Part shown: in pieces, positions 9,939 through 19,963 of the stretch
Numbering within the stretch: the stretch's first letter is position 1
How the letters are laid out: each line of letters starts with the position of its first letter
Source: CAYZGU01 sp964478165
GTDB taxonomy: Bacteria > Poribacteria > WGA-4E > JAJDTR01
NCBI GenBank assembly: GCA_964478165.1
Contig: CAYZGU010000004.1
Span: forward strand, 1 to 64,000
Length of the DNA: 64,000 bases
Reading direction: 5' to 3'
Program-made: the position numbers and the translations under genes
Notes under the pieces: generated by a model
What the model saw: only the letters and a program-made list of their open reading frames with translations
Database searches by the model: none
Told to the model about the DNA's origin: nothing

Positions 9939-10598
9939 ATGGACCTTCTAAACGAAATTTTCGTGCCCTATTCCGTGGCGACGATCGAATCTACCGTCTT
10001 CAAATTATTGCTTGCCTTTGTGTTGGGCATCGTGATTTCATCAGTCTACTATTGGACGCATCTCGAAATTCCTGAGCGTTCCTTCATTGATACGCTCATT
10101 ATCCTGTGCATGCTCATCTCGGTTGTGATGGTGGTCATTGGTGACAGCGTAGCGCGCGCATTTAGTCTCGTCGGCGCGTTGTCAATCATCCGTTTTCGGA
10201 CCGTGGTGCAAGATCCGCGGGATATCGCCTTTGTATTTTTCGCTTTGGCGGTAGGAATGGCTGTGGGTGCCAGTGATCCACCAATCGCAATTCTCGGTAC
10301 GTTTCTAATTAGTGGAATCATTGTCGTGCTTCATTGGTGGCACAATCTGTTTCCCATTAGCGAGGCATTCTTGCTTGCCTTTAAAGTACCGTCTGATTCG
10401 GCGTATGACGAGCTTGTCCGTCCCATTTTTCAAGAGCATGTCGCGTATAGTCGGCTGGTGTATCAGGCTACGACGAAGGCTAACAGCATTGAACTCAGAT
10501 ACCTTGTTAAGTTTGAGCCGTCCCACGGATCTGAACCCTTTTTTCAGAAACTTTCAACTTTGCAGGGGATTCGTGGCATCAAGTTGACGAAGCGGTAA
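9939..10598 (+). CDS. DUF4956 family integral membrane protein
   Basis: A 219-residue protein with four predicted membrane helices in the first 130 residues (LLLAFVLGIVISSVYYW, TLIILCMLISVVMVVIG, ALAVGMAVGASDPPIAILGTFLISGIIVVLHWW) and a soluble tail. The segment ARAFSLVGALSIIRFRTVVQ with an Arg-rich loop is typical of DUF4956 proteins, which often neighbour polyphosphate-related VTC domain genes. No such neighbour is present here, so no function is proposed. No strong ribosome binding site precedes the ATG. The gene is convergent with the cytochrome c gene. Confidence 0.8.
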   Translation: MDLLNEIFVPYSVATIESTVFKLLLAFVLGIVISSVYYWTHLEIPERSFIDTLIILCMLISVVMVVIGDSVARAFSLVGALSIIRFRTVVQDPRDIAFVFFALAVGMAVGASDPPIAILGTFLISGIIVVLHWWHNLFPISEAFLLAFKVPSDSAYDELVRPIFQEHVAYSRLVYQATTKANSIELRYLVKFEPSHGSEPFFQKLSTLQGIRGIKLTKR

Positions 10599-10720
10599 GT
10601 ACCGAAGAGGCAAAATCTGAGATAAGCAGGCGAAGAGCAAGAAACCGCTAACGCTCATATACAGGGGCGCCGCAAAACACGCCAGGTTTTAGCGTTGTGC
10701 ACAGCTATGAAAATCGCGTG

Positions 10721-11497
10721 CTATTTTCCTAGCGTTAGTTCACCGAGAAATGTGACGATGTCAGCCACATCTTTGTCTGATAATCGATTCTCAGGGAAGG
10801 GGGGCATGACAAAGCCACCCTTTCTTACGTAATAAGCAATCTTGTGCAGTCGCTTCGCGAGGTCCCTCGGTGCTTTGCGGCGTACCAACTGCGATCCGAT
10901 ACCAGTCTTTCGCGCCGTGGGATGACAATCGTTGCATGCACGGCTATATAATTTCCACCCTCTTTTTGCATTTCCTTCCATTGCAACAATTTTGTCCGCT
11001 GCGGCGTTGGCTGCTTCCTTGTCAAGTAAGATCGTCTGAAAGCTTGGCCCTTTCTTGTTCGCAGAAACATGCTCAAAATACGCCATTAGCGCTTTCGCTT
11101 CCGCCTGTGGGATAGCGGTTGGGTTCACCTTGTTAGCTGGAATACGCTGTAGGAAATGTTCATAGCAGAATCCGCTACCGCCAGCCGAAAGGGTGAAGGC
11201 TTCTCCTTTTATTGTGCCGCCCTGTGCTTCCATCCGACGTGGTACACCGACAATACTATGCCCCGCACGGATTTTTCCGTCAGAGTTGTTCTCCTCGTCG
11301 AAATCAGCATGGCAGTTTGCACAAGCAAGCCCGCTAATTGTTTTCGGCTCAAGCGTGCCCCCGAATGATGGGTCGTAGAAAAGTTCACGTCCCCGTTGGG
11401 CTTGTTCGGAGAGCCCGGCGTGGCCGAGGGTGTTGAACAAAAAAGTCACGTGTAAAGCTATCAGAACTGAGCGTACTCCAAAGTGAATATAGTGCAC
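10721..11497 (-). CDS. Di-haem c-type cytochrome, exported
   Basis: A GTG start at 11497 is chosen because it follows an excellent AAGGAGGG site, giving 258 residues; the frame stays open upstream to 11566. The new amino end (VHYIHFGVRSVLIALHVTFLFNTLGHA) reads as a signal peptide, placing the protein in the periplasm. Two CxxCH haem sites are present: CANCH, within a domain containing RGRELFYDPSFGGT, and CNDCH in the second half, which ends in a cytochrome c fold with the axial-ligand region GGFVMPPFPENRLSDKDVADIVTFL. It probably carries electrons for a periplasmic or membrane oxidase. The partner is not visible. Confidence 0.87.
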   Translation of the reverse strand: MHYIHFGVRSVLIALHVTFLFNTLGHAGLSEQAQRGRELFYDPSFGGTLEPKTISGLACANCHADFDEENNSDGKIRAGHSIVGVPRRMEAQGGTIKGEAFTLSAGGSGFCYEHFLQRIPANKVNPTAIPQAEAKALMAYFEHVSANKKGPSFQTILLDKEAANAAADKIVAMEGNAKRGWKLYSRACNDCHPTARKTGIGSQLVRRKAPRDLAKRLHKIAYYVRKGGFVMPPFPENRLSDKDVADIVTFLGELTLGK

Positions 11498-11978
11498 GAA
11501 GCCCTCCTTGTGGTAGATAAAGAGACCGATCCGATGTTTTGCAAATTTCCTGAGAGGCTGGGGCAAGACATTAGCACCAGCATGTTGTCAACGTTTTGTT
11601 TGTGTAACGTTCAAGCTCTCTAAAGTGAATTATGGATCCTAATGGTATCAGTTTGAAGAGAGATTGTCAATATATAATACTTGTGATTATTGGTGATAAT
11701 GGACTGTATACGCAGCACACTTCTGCATTGTTTTGTCGTTGTCTCGATTTCGTTTCTGAGTGGATGTTTTCTTCTGAAAGGCTTGTGGTATCTGTTGAGA
11801 GATGAAAATGTGGCACTGTGTGAGCTAGCGAAAACGGCCATGCGAATGACAAAATTCTGATCCGCCAAGGGTTCTTAGGGGCGTTTGATGCTGGTCTGAA
11901 GCGACCATTAGAATGTTCGCTGCGACGAAACCTATGATGGGGATCGCTTGAGTCGTCTGAAGAAATGTGAAGCGTTTC

Positions 11979-12026
11979 AACAGTTCGTCAGTAATATTCG
12001 AGTGCGAATAGTACTGACGAACTGTT
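11979..12026. repeat. 48-bp imperfect palindrome
   Basis: AACAGTTCGTCAGTA (11979-11993) is the exact reverse complement of the arm at 12012-12026. An inner pair TATTCG/CGAATA flanks a four-base loop AGTG, with a single mismatch (A 11994 opposite G 12011). The run TTTTT follows on the plus strand, so it could act as a bidirectional terminator, but no gene reads into it closely. It could also be a small mobile or regulatory palindrome. Confidence 0.75.
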
Positions 12027-12553
12027 TTTCGGACATATCGTAAGGGATAAGGGTTCAAAAAACTTCGATGGAAACACCACGCAATTGAAGTTCAGCTGTC
12101 TTTACTTTAACGTCAACGAAGCGCGCACGATGCCATGAATCTAGGTATAGTGGCTCATGTCAAAGATTGGTGATTTACTTCGGTGTGTTCTGGTCTCCGA
12201 CCTTGCAAAACATAGGTATCCGTCCCGATCGTATTGATTCTCGCTTAAACTGTTCTGTTTTGAAGATGGACAGAAAGTTATGGGATTCAGGTTTCTGAAG
12301 TGCAAGAGCCTTTCGCATTTCAGGAGTCTTTCGCCAGTAGTTTTGAAATATGAAGGGTCTGAATCTTCAGTGAATCCCAAATTTCGATTTGTAGTATTGG
12401 GCATTTATCTTGCCCTGGCAAGGAAACACCAGCATCAGAATATCGCTTGTGTTTGGACTTTCCCGATTGATGACAAATGTGGGTGTCTTTCAATTTGCTG
12501 CTGTAGTGATGAAATAGTCTCAGTGAAACGCGAGATGTGCTTTCCTAGTGAGG

Positions 12554-12579
12554 AAGAGGGCGGGGACAAGCCCTTTTTT
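12554..12579 (+). terminator. Terminator-like hairpin with T-run
   Basis: AGGGC (12557-12561) and GCCCT (12570-12574) can pair around an eight-base loop, followed by a run of T. No plus-strand gene is seen upstream, so its purpose is unclear. Confidence 0.35.
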
Positions 12580-12771
12580 ATGGCAGTTCTGATGCGGCTG
12601 TGTAATGCGAAATGAAGTGTTCGGGGTTTGCCGTGACCAAAGTGGGTATCTAAGCTCAAAGATAAATGTTTTGCGTAACTGGTGGGATTAGACAAATCGC
12701 GCAGTCGGACCCACGTGGAAAATACTTTCTTTCCACACCCCGATTTTTCCGCGATCTCTGGCGGCTCATCA

Positions 12772-14394
12772 TTAAATTGGGTGGTTTTCGAGGATTCTTG
12801 CTTGCTTCGTACGGAACTTTTCCAGGTATTGTTTTTGACCGTGGTAGATTGATATGTGTGGCGGTTGCGGTAGAATTGGCACATTTCTTTTTAGAATCTC
12901 CCGTCTAAAATCTTCAATAATAAACGGTTCGTTGTGGTATTTGTAGTAAGCGTAAGTTCCTGCAACGGCGGCTCCCAGTGCTGGACCAGCCTTTTCAATT
13001 GGAACGACCCTACGATTCCAAATGGCTGCAACACGCTTCATGATCTGTGGGCTCTCTGTTGCTCCGCCGGTTACATACAGGGACGTGTCATCGTTCTTCA
13101 TGAAGTCTGCCGAATTTACGTACACCGCTGCCAAGCTTGTTTCGATAATACCGGCATAATCCGATCCCAACCAGGAATCTGACTGTGGTCCGATTCGAAT
13201 CATGTCGAAGCTTCCAGAAGGTGGAAAGGATTCGTTTGTTGGCTGCCAAAAGACCATCGAATGTCCGGGTTCAACTCTTTTCAGTGCTTCTTCTGCTGAG
13301 TTATAATCCGTTTTGTTCAAGCCGTAAAGTGCTCTGACTGCATCCCATACCATGGCACCATTGGTTCGACATCCGAACATGAAGGGTCTTCCAATTCCGT
13401 CATACATCGCATTTGCAAGCCCTTTCCAATCGAGCACGTTGTTTTCGGTGGAGACCATGCTAACAAAGCTTGTTCCGAGGCTCAATAAATCTCCGACAAC
13501 TAGCACCTTTGCCTGTGGATTATCTCCGGAGCCCGCCATAACTTTGCACCCTGGCCTAAAACCGTACTTCGCTATGAAATATGCGGCAATGTTTCCGACG
13601 AGAGTATCGGGCGAAACAAGGCGGGGTAATTTCTTCAGCAGGGATTCGGAGCCGCCCGGTAGCCCCTTGGCGGTTGCCTTAAGCAGTTCTGGAGACCAAT
13701 CCTTCTTTCGATAATCCATCAGGGACGTACCGCATGCGTTTCCGTAATCTACCGGCACTTTTGAGTTTCCTGTAAGCACTGCCGGAATTAAGCTACTCAC
13801 CAATTGTACGTTTTCTGTCGCTTGGTATGCTTCAGGAAATTGTTCGGCAACCCGTCTGATGATTGCACCGGTGAACCGCAATGGCGCGTTTGATCCTGAA
13901 AGGTGGATTATTGCGTCTTTTCCCCCGACATCTTCTCTTACCGAACTTGCCTGATCGACGGTGTTAGAAGTCATCCAGATTGGCGCGGTCAGATAAGAAA
14001 AACTTCCACGGAGTATATCTGCGAGGTTCTTTTGGGCGCTTTCATGCTCATGTAACTGAGAGAAGATGTTTTTTGCCAGGCTGTTGAGATAGGTGTGGCT
14101 GTGCTGTTGAGCGGAATTGTTGATTACAACAATGTCTTCGATGAGTACTCCAGCGCTTCGGATATCACAAAACATCGCGTCTAAAGATGCCAAAAACATC
14201 TCAGGGGGTTGGTCAGCTTCGCCTTCTATTCTTGGTGGTAGAACGTAGTCAGAACCTATGCCGTAATCGTTTAACCTCTCATCCTGTCGGTAATCAAGTG
14301 AGTGCTCGAAAATCTTCTCGGCGTTGTCGATGTCTACGATGACTGACGATAAACTTTGTGTGCTTGAGTCCAATCCTAAGGCTAATCTCGCCAT
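12772..14394 (-). CDS. FGGY-family carbohydrate kinase, xylulokinase-like
   Basis: The start is the ATG at 14394 (MARLALGLDSSTQS), preceded by GGAGGTGGAG. The frame runs further upstream to 14442 without a ribosome binding site. The 540-residue protein is a sugar kinase of the FGGY/actin fold that would phosphorylate a ketopentose such as D-xylulose with ATP. Visible motifs are the amino-terminal phosphate loop LGLDSSTQS, MAGSGDNPQAKV, LGTSFVSMVST, and the ADP-binding GGATESPQIMKRVAAIWNRRV followed by GPALGAAVAGTYAYY. Its length fits xylulokinases. No xylose isomerase is adjacent, so the substrate is inferred from family likeness only. Confidence 0.88.
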   Translation of the reverse strand: MARLALGLDSSTQSLSSVIVDIDNAEKIFEHSLDYRQDERLNDYGIGSDYVLPPRIEGEADQPPEMFLASLDAMFCDIRSAGVLIEDIVVINNSAQQHSHTYLNSLAKNIFSQLHEHESAQKNLADILRGSFSYLTAPIWMTSNTVDQASSVREDVGGKDAIIHLSGSNAPLRFTGAIIRRVAEQFPEAYQATENVQLVSSLIPAVLTGNSKVPVDYGNACGTSLMDYRKKDWSPELLKATAKGLPGGSESLLKKLPRLVSPDTLVGNIAAYFIAKYGFRPGCKVMAGSGDNPQAKVLVVGDLLSLGTSFVSMVSTENNVLDWKGLANAMYDGIGRPFMFGCRTNGAMVWDAVRALYGLNKTDYNSAEEALKRVEPGHSMVFWQPTNESFPPSGSFDMIRIGPQSDSWLGSDYAGIIETSLAAVYVNSADFMKNDDTSLYVTGGATESPQIMKRVAAIWNRRVVPIEKAGPALGAAVAGTYAYYKYHNEPFIIEDFRREILKRNVPILPQPPHISIYHGQKQYLEKFRTKQARILENHPI

Positions 14395-15369
14395 TTTCTT
14401 GTTCTCCACCTCCGTACTAGAATTCTTCGCCCTGAAAATCATAAACGCGATTTAACTTTTTGTGTACAAGGCTGTGGACACTTATGTGTTCCAGAATAGA
14501 AATGCCGCGTGGGATTCTTCTGGCCAGATGGTTTTCGATCGTTTCTTTTGTTTACTGAATGATGCTTTCCGCCGCGTGTCTTTAGCCACCCTCTGAAGGT
14601 CTGATTGGTTTTGTCAATTGTCCGCCTTTTTTCACAAACTTCCGCAGACAGTAGCTATCAGAATTGCTGTTCGAATCGAAAAGTAACGACGAGCAGCAAG
14701 CACGATCTGTTTGAAATTGATGAGGGGATGTGCGACCTGTTGGCCACTGACTTCCGAACGTCCTAGTTTTTTCGGCACCTCTTTTCTGACCTGCTGCCAG
14801 TTCTTCTCAGTCGTGGCTTTGAGCTAAAGGTAGTTTATTTGGAGTAGATGCGAAATGGTAGGTAAATTAGTGAGATCCTGTACGTGAAGATTACAAAGAT
14901 CGTCCTGTTGGTTGACGGATTCATCGACATAATGGAACCCTTTGTCAGTAATCCGGGACAGTTTTCTTTTACCTTGGAAAGGAATGCATTTATGATGCTC
15001 CGATTTGAGCATCGCGGAGATTGGTCAAGAGAGGCTGCTGTCCAAGATGCAACTAGCCAAACTCGTTGTTGTTGGTTTCTGAAAAATAACCCACTTAGTT
15101 GGAAGTCTTAGTGCCAATCCAACGTGTCAAACTGTTCGAGTTCGCACTTCTTGTGTTTGCGGGGATGGGTGTTCAGACGATGTACAGCCATTCTGCGATT
15201 GAGGTGCCTTTGATTGCTTTTTCGATGTGCCGTTCGAGCGACAGCTTATATGATGGTGCTCGAACGGTGCTGAGGACATGATCTTAAACAACCTAACTCG
15301 TTTCAGGAGAATGTAGACGCTCGTTTTGGATAAGAATAGGAGATATATCGATTGGCATTTGGACACAGT
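14395..15369. other. Gap without a confident gene
   Basis: Only short frames without recognisable family are present. A 10-bp inverted repeat CCGTTCGAGC (15230-15239) and GCTCGAACGG (15258-15267) is separated by 18 bases. It lies about 100 bp downstream of the propeller gene on the minus strand, but lacks a T-run in that direction. Confidence 0.45.
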
Positions 15370-16329
15370 TCACGCCGTTGTCTCCAAGACGAAAAAGTAT
15401 CCAGGCTTCCACGCCTGACAAACAAGGAATTCCTGGTTGTTGTGTGTATGCCAGACCACGTTGTGAAGATGGTCTGCACGTTCGATGCCTAGATCCTCCT
15501 TTGGTCGAACCGTAGATAGCACTTCATATGTTGTTGCATCAAGAATATAGATCGGCGCAGGCCTGTTTTCTTCTGGATCGTCAAGACTAGCAACGACGGC
15601 GTACCAGTGGCCATTTCTGTCGAAGAACTGAATACCGCATGGTTTAGAGCCCCACGGTAGAGCGTGAGATGCCGTGAAATCTCCATCAAAGGTATAGATT
15701 TCAAAGCGCGAATGTGCGCGATCAGCGATCGCTAGATGATTGCCAGACGGGGTTGCGCTCATGCCGTGGGCTGTCCCAAATTGTCCGTGCGCTTGTGGAT
15801 TGTCTGTTTTTCCGCCGAAGATGCCATTCCATTTTTGGGTGGAAAGGTTCAGGCCCGTAATGTAGTTTGCACCGTAACCGTCAGCGACAAATAGTTTGTT
15901 CTCGTCTACCACGCTGTCGGTTGGCTTGTAAGAAGTTTGTGCGTCGTGGTACTCGTCAAACTCAGGGCGGGGGATGGTAAACTCGATTTCACCATCCAAT
16001 GTGGCAACTGCCACCATTTCATTGTTGTTCGCTGTCAGGAACAGACGACGGTTCCCACTAAAATCTCCAATTTTCGTGCTATGAAAATTTACAGCGTCAA
16101 ATTCTTCGGGTAGTTTGATGACATCCTGTCTTGTTAGATCGGGAGTCACGCGGAGCAATCCACATCCTTCAAGGCCGTAGTATATGTGACTGGAATTGCA
16201 CTCTTTATCAATTGCAAACGTGCCGTGCAATCTTTCCTCGAAAGGCAGTGCTTCTTGTGGCATGTTGCGTAATTCTTCACGATACGTGAACATGAATGGT
16301 TCTTGCCCAGTTGTCTTTTTTGACTGCAT
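15370..16329 (-). CDS. Cytoplasmic beta-propeller protein (six-bladed, NHL/SMP-30-like)
   Basis: A 319-residue protein with no signal peptide. The start at 16329 follows AGGAGGT with good spacing. The sequence shows repeated four-stranded blade patterns (GTFAIDKECNSSHIYYGLEG, NRRLFLTANNNEMVAVATLDG, PTDSVVDENKLFVADGYGAN, HGMSATPSGNHLAIADRAHS, HLHNVVWHTHNNQEFLVCQA). Phrases such as ADGYGANYITGLN and GTAHGMS are common in NHL/peptidyl-glycine-lyase-like propellers. A binding or lactonase-like role is possible but not proven. It stands alone, and a 14-bp perfect palindrome lies about 320 bp upstream. Confidence 0.72.
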   Translation of the reverse strand: MQSKKTTGQEPFMFTYREELRNMPQEALPFEERLHGTFAIDKECNSSHIYYGLEGCGLLRVTPDLTRQDVIKLPEEFDAVNFHSTKIGDFSGNRRLFLTANNNEMVAVATLDGEIEFTIPRPEFDEYHDAQTSYKPTDSVVDENKLFVADGYGANYITGLNLSTQKWNGIFGGKTDNPQAHGQFGTAHGMSATPSGNHLAIADRAHSRFEIYTFDGDFTASHALPWGSKPCGIQFFDRNGHWYAVVASLDDPEENRPAPIYILDATTYEVLSTVRPKEDLGIERADHLHNVVWHTHNNQEFLVCQAWKPGYFFVLETTA

Positions 16330-17277
16330 TAGAAACCTCCTACTTTAGCGTGCGTGCATCTGAAAAAGTTGAGCACAACTACCCCTCTTGTGTGAAGGTT
16401 AAACGAGCTTCAAGGAGCGACACGTTCTTTTGCAAGAACTTGAAAAGATAACAGTATTACTAGGTGTTTAGGGAGAATGTAGCATCGAAGATAAGCAGGT
16501 AGAATGCCGCACATCCTCCCAATTTAAGAAACGATTGTCGAATGATAGCATCTTAAAAACAGGGATGATAAACTTCAATAGAATCAAGATTGCAAGAGTT
16601 GTTGTGTCGTTGTCAAAGGGCCGAAGAGACAACTGGCACGATTCGAATAGCAGAAACCGGTTTCTCTTTCCCGTACTAATCTGTATTAGAATCTATCGGA
16701 ATCATTGATTTTTGTCCGATAGGAAGGGGTTCGGCCTAATCGGTCAATCTCCAATGGCGCGGCCAAAATGAAAAGTCGCGTCACTGGTTCGTCATTGCCG
16801 GTTTTGACTCAGCGCTTACCAACACTGACATCGTAAACGGGTGGTGAAGATTTACTGAGAGTCGGACGCCAACGGAATTCCGCGGACCCGATTGGCCAAT
16901 TTATGACAAAAATCTGGCTGCCGAGCATATTCAAGGCTAATGCTTAACTTTATACGCGTTTCCACCGGTAGCAGGCTGTCTGACAGTGTATAAATGGTAA
17001 AGGATCTAGGGGCACTGGCACGCAGCGAGCGTGTGAAGGCTCACGGATTCTCTCAGTCGACACCGCACAGGTCAAACAATTTCAGTTGTTGTTCATTGAA
17101 AATCGTCGTTTTCCCCAGCCAACGCTATCTGGTCTGCCCAAATGTTGTGCCAATTAGGAACGCCTTTATCGAACCACACGAACATGTTTGCGGGCGATCT
17201 GTCCGCAAACGTTGTGCTGAGAATGCAATAGCGTTCTATACATCGTGAGCGTGGAACGAATCTGTGAACCCACAACG
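16330..17277. other. Gap with three inverted repeats, no confident gene
   Basis: Structures seen are a perfect palindrome AGAAACCGGTTTCT (16652-16665), an 8-bp inverted repeat CTATCGGA (16693-16700) with TCCGATAG (16715-16722), and an 8-bp hairpin GTTTGCGG (17186-17193) with CCGCAAAC (17203-17210). The last lies 68 bp downstream of the dehydrogenase stop and may be its terminator, though it lacks a T-run. The first could be an operator. Short frames here have no recognisable product. Confidence 0.5.
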
Positions 17278-18468
17278 TTATGCCGCTATCATGCCGTGGG
17301 GATCGATTACATACTTCTTCGCTGCACCCTGATCGAAGTCGTTGTAGCCATCCGGCGCCTCATCCAGTGAGATTACAGTTGCGTTTACGGCCTTAGCAAT
17401 CTGAATCTTGTCGTGCAAGATGCAATTCATCAGCGCACGATTATACTTCATTACTGGACATTGACCTGTTGTGAATTGATGGGATTTTGCCCAGCCTAAT
17501 CCGATTCGAATGCCGAGCATACCAACCTTCGCGTTTTCATCGACACCGCCTGGATCTCCGGTGACGTATAGTCCTGGGATACCGATGCTTCCGCCGGCAC
17601 GTGTCAATTCCATGACCGAATTGAGTACCGTGGCCGGTTTCTCCACGCTGGCATCGACCCCATGGCCACGTGCTTCAAATCCGACACAATCAACACATGC
17701 ATCTACTTCTGGTTCGCCAATAATTTGTTCAATTTGCTCTGCCAGCGTTGTATCTTTTGTCAGATTAACGGTTTCACACCCGAAACTCCGTGCTTGTTCT
17801 AATCGCTCAGGAATCATGTCGCCGACGATAACGCATGCGGCGCCTAGCAAGTGGCAAGAGGCCGCGCAAGCCAATCCAACAGGACCGGCACCTGCAACAT
17901 AAACGATTGTTCCTGGTCCAACTCCGGCAGACACAGCACCATGATAACCGGTTGGGAAGATGTCCGAGAGTAACGTGAGGTCCTTAATCTTCGCGATGGC
18001 GATGTCTTTGTCAGGGAATTTCAGCAAATTAAAATCAGCATAAGGGGCCATTACGTATTCGGCCTGGCCACCAACCCAACCGCCCATGTCAACATAGCCA
18101 AAAGCTGAACCCGGTCGAGCGGGGTTAACGTTTAGGCAGATTCCCGTCTTACGCTCGTAACAGTTGGAACATCGACCACATGCTATGTTGAAAGGTACAG
18201 ACACAAGGTCTCCTACTTTGATAAACTCGACATCATTACCAGCCTCAATCACTTCACCGGTGATTTCGTGTCCAAGAACGAGACCTTCTGGTGCTGTAGT
18301 TCTTCCGCGCACCATGTGTTGATCGCTTCCACAAATGTTGGTCGAAACGACTTTGAGAATAACCCCGTGATTACACTTCCGGTCACCCAATGCCAATCTG
18401 GGATAGTCAATATTTTGAACTTCCACCACCCCTGGTTTAATATAAGCTACACCCCTGTTGCTGGCCAT
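17278..18468 (-). CDS. fdhA: Glutathione-independent formaldehyde dehydrogenase (zinc-containing MDR family)
   Basis: The ATG at 18468 (MASNRGVAYIKPG) follows AAGGAGGG with five-base spacing, giving 396 residues; the longer frame to 18531 is rejected. The protein oxidises formaldehyde to formate with tightly bound NAD, without a thiol cofactor. Motifs are the catalytic zinc site NICGSDQHMVRGR and GLVLGHEITGEV, the structural zinc cysteines in CGRCSNCYERKTGIC, and the Rossmann stretch VYVAGAGPVGLACA with Asp in VGDMIPERLEQA. The inserted region PGSAFGYVDMGGWVGGQAEYV is diagnostic for the Pseudomonas putida FDH subgroup. It probably detoxifies formaldehyde or supports C1 oxidation. A possible -10 box TATAAT lies on the minus strand at 18549-18554. 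Confidence 0.93.
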   Translation of the reverse strand: MASNRGVAYIKPGVVEVQNIDYPRLALGDRKCNHGVILKVVSTNICGSDQHMVRGRTTAPEGLVLGHEITGEVIEAGNDVEFIKVGDLVSVPFNIACGRCSNCYERKTGICLNVNPARPGSAFGYVDMGGWVGGQAEYVMAPYADFNLLKFPDKDIAIAKIKDLTLLSDIFPTGYHGAVSAGVGPGTIVYVAGAGPVGLACAASCHLLGAACVIVGDMIPERLEQARSFGCETVNLTKDTTLAEQIEQIIGEPEVDACVDCVGFEARGHGVDASVEKPATVLNSVMELTRAGGSIGIPGLYVTGDPGGVDENAKVGMLGIRIGLGWAKSHQFTTGQCPVMKYNRALMNCILHDKIQIAKAVNATVISLDEAPDGYNDFDQGAAKKYVIDPHGMIAA

Positions 18469-19191
18469 GATAGCCCTCCTTGAAGGAAAAAAATGTAATG
18501 ATGGAAATGTCCGATTGTTGAATTGGCTCACCTCACGAACTCGTGGGAATTATAGCATATGCGTAGCAATTAGGAAACAACAAAAAGTTTCACGTTCTAG
18601 AAGTAACTTATGTCTCAAGCCGTGGGTTTGTTACATGACATCGTGATGATTGCACTGGACAGGTTGAAAGAGAGCCATGAGCGCATTGTGACTTCTGCAA
18701 GGTATGCTGGTGTTTCAAAGATGTGCGGTCGGGAGATGGTGCTGCTTTGACGTCATCTAGCTTCCAAAAAGACGCAATGTCTTCGCATTATTCCATACAT
18801 GGAGAATGAGCGATTTGACGCTGCCATCGACCAAGCTAACGAACACAAGTGTTAGGCGTACGAATCTGCGTAATCTGCATCAGGGCTCCTCAGGTAAGCA
18901 TTCATCATCGGTCGTGGGTGTAGCATTGCATTGCCAGAGGTTGTTAGCTGATCTGCAGGTGGACATGGCCAATATCTCCGTGTGTTTTTCATTGAATGAG
19001 TTTCAGGTGGCCAATTGTTGCAGTGTGTCAAAACGGAGTGCTTGCGAATGTTGTTTCTCAGATATGCTGAAGCGCGGTTTCTCGGCGGGCAATATTTTGC
19101 GATGTATTGCGCGCTGAGAGCCGTGACAATCATTTAGCGAACTGTTCTGGCTAAAGCGTTTATCGCTGAAAGCACGGCAAGCCGTATGCTA
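18469..19191. other. Gap without a confident gene
   Basis: Several short frames on both strands (for example 18610-18747 plus, 18852-19133 minus) have no family likeness and no ribosome binding site. Because the TauD pseudogene lies next to it, further gene remains may be present, but none could be read. Confidence 0.4.
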
Positions 19192-19905
19192 TCAAAAACG
19201 GCGCGTAAATTCAAGCCTGATGTGACCTTTGAATACCTGATATAAGTGTAGTTGGCCCTCCTGATAAGTCAGTCCCTCAAAGTGTACTGAGTGTGCATCA
19301 TTGACACACAACGCTTTGCCCCCAGTCTCTGTATTTGTGTGTACAACAGGATGCTTTCCAATGGGGGGATTTAACTCTTGTTTCCTAGGTTGTGTGGGCG
19401 ATTCTCGTGGGTCGTAGAAACTTCAGGTTTTGTGGAAACATTGAGTCCGACTGGATTGTCTGGTTTTTCTTTAGACTGTCGAGCAGTGCTTCATAGGCAA
19501 AGTACTGTGTGGAAAATAGGGTGGTGTCCCCAGCGGAAAGTGGAATCTTCACGGCATCGAGTAAGTCTGCCATCGGTGGATGTTCTAAGTATGTGGTGCC
19601 CGAATGCCATATCCCGCCAAAGTTTGTACTCCCGTGCGGAGGCTTGGTTACGGCTGTAATTCGCGGACAGCGCGGTAATCCTCTTAGTTGAGGAATTTTC
19701 ATGGGTCGGTCAAGCTGCTGGGTAAGGGCTAGATGTCCTCCTGGTTCCAGTTTTGGTTGGGGAGGAAGAGTACGAGATGTTTGAAAAAGGCTTGGTGAAT
19801 TTCGCTGATTTCCTCACCTTTCAGGGGCTGCGATAGGGCGATTGCGTATATCTCTGCGCCTATCTAGAGAGTGGCTGAACTTCGGTACGCTGACAGTTGT
19901 GGTAT
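19192..19905 (-). pseudogene. Decayed TauD/TfdA-family 2-oxoglutarate dioxygenase
   Basis: Minus-strand fragments in different frames follow the order of a TauD protein. They are IGAEIYAIALSQPLKGEEIS then HQAFFKHLVLFLPNQN (about 19870-19760, stops included); GGHLALTQQLDRPMKIPQL and CPRITAVTKPP with TNFGGIWHSGTTYLEHPP and GDTTLFSTQYFAYEAL (19740-19470); then HPVVHTNTETGGKALCVN, DAHSVHFEGLTYQEGQLHLY and IRLEFTRRF, ending at TGA 19192. The iron-binding HxD motif reads H-S-G instead of H-S-D, while the distal His is kept. With several frame changes and a lost ligand the gene is dead. Confidence 0.87.
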
Positions 19906-19963
19906 ATGGCGTTATCCACTATCTAGTTGTGTGTTTTCTAGCGTTCTTCAGTTTTGTTCGGGC

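Larger units (their letters stand above)
11498..12771. other. Long gap without a gene, containing hairpins
   Basis: No coding region with a recognisable family or good ribosome binding site is seen. Two structures stand out: a near-perfect 22-bp inverted repeat at 11979-12026 and a GC hairpin with a T-run near 12554-12579, listed separately. Short overlapping frames at 12141-12404 and 12280-12615 lie opposite each other and look like chance frames. Confidence 0.5.

Noticed and set aside
12554..12579. Terminator-like hairpin as evidence for a missed plus-strand gene
   Set aside because: No coding region with start signals was found upstream, so no gene is inferred from it.
12435..12884. 149-codon minus-strand frame beside the FGGY kinase
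   Set aside because: It overlaps the kinase end in another frame and shows no protein-like pattern.
18852..19133. 93-codon minus-strand frame near the TauD remnant
   Set aside because: I looked for a continuation of TauD or a second oxygenase here but could not match any known motif order.
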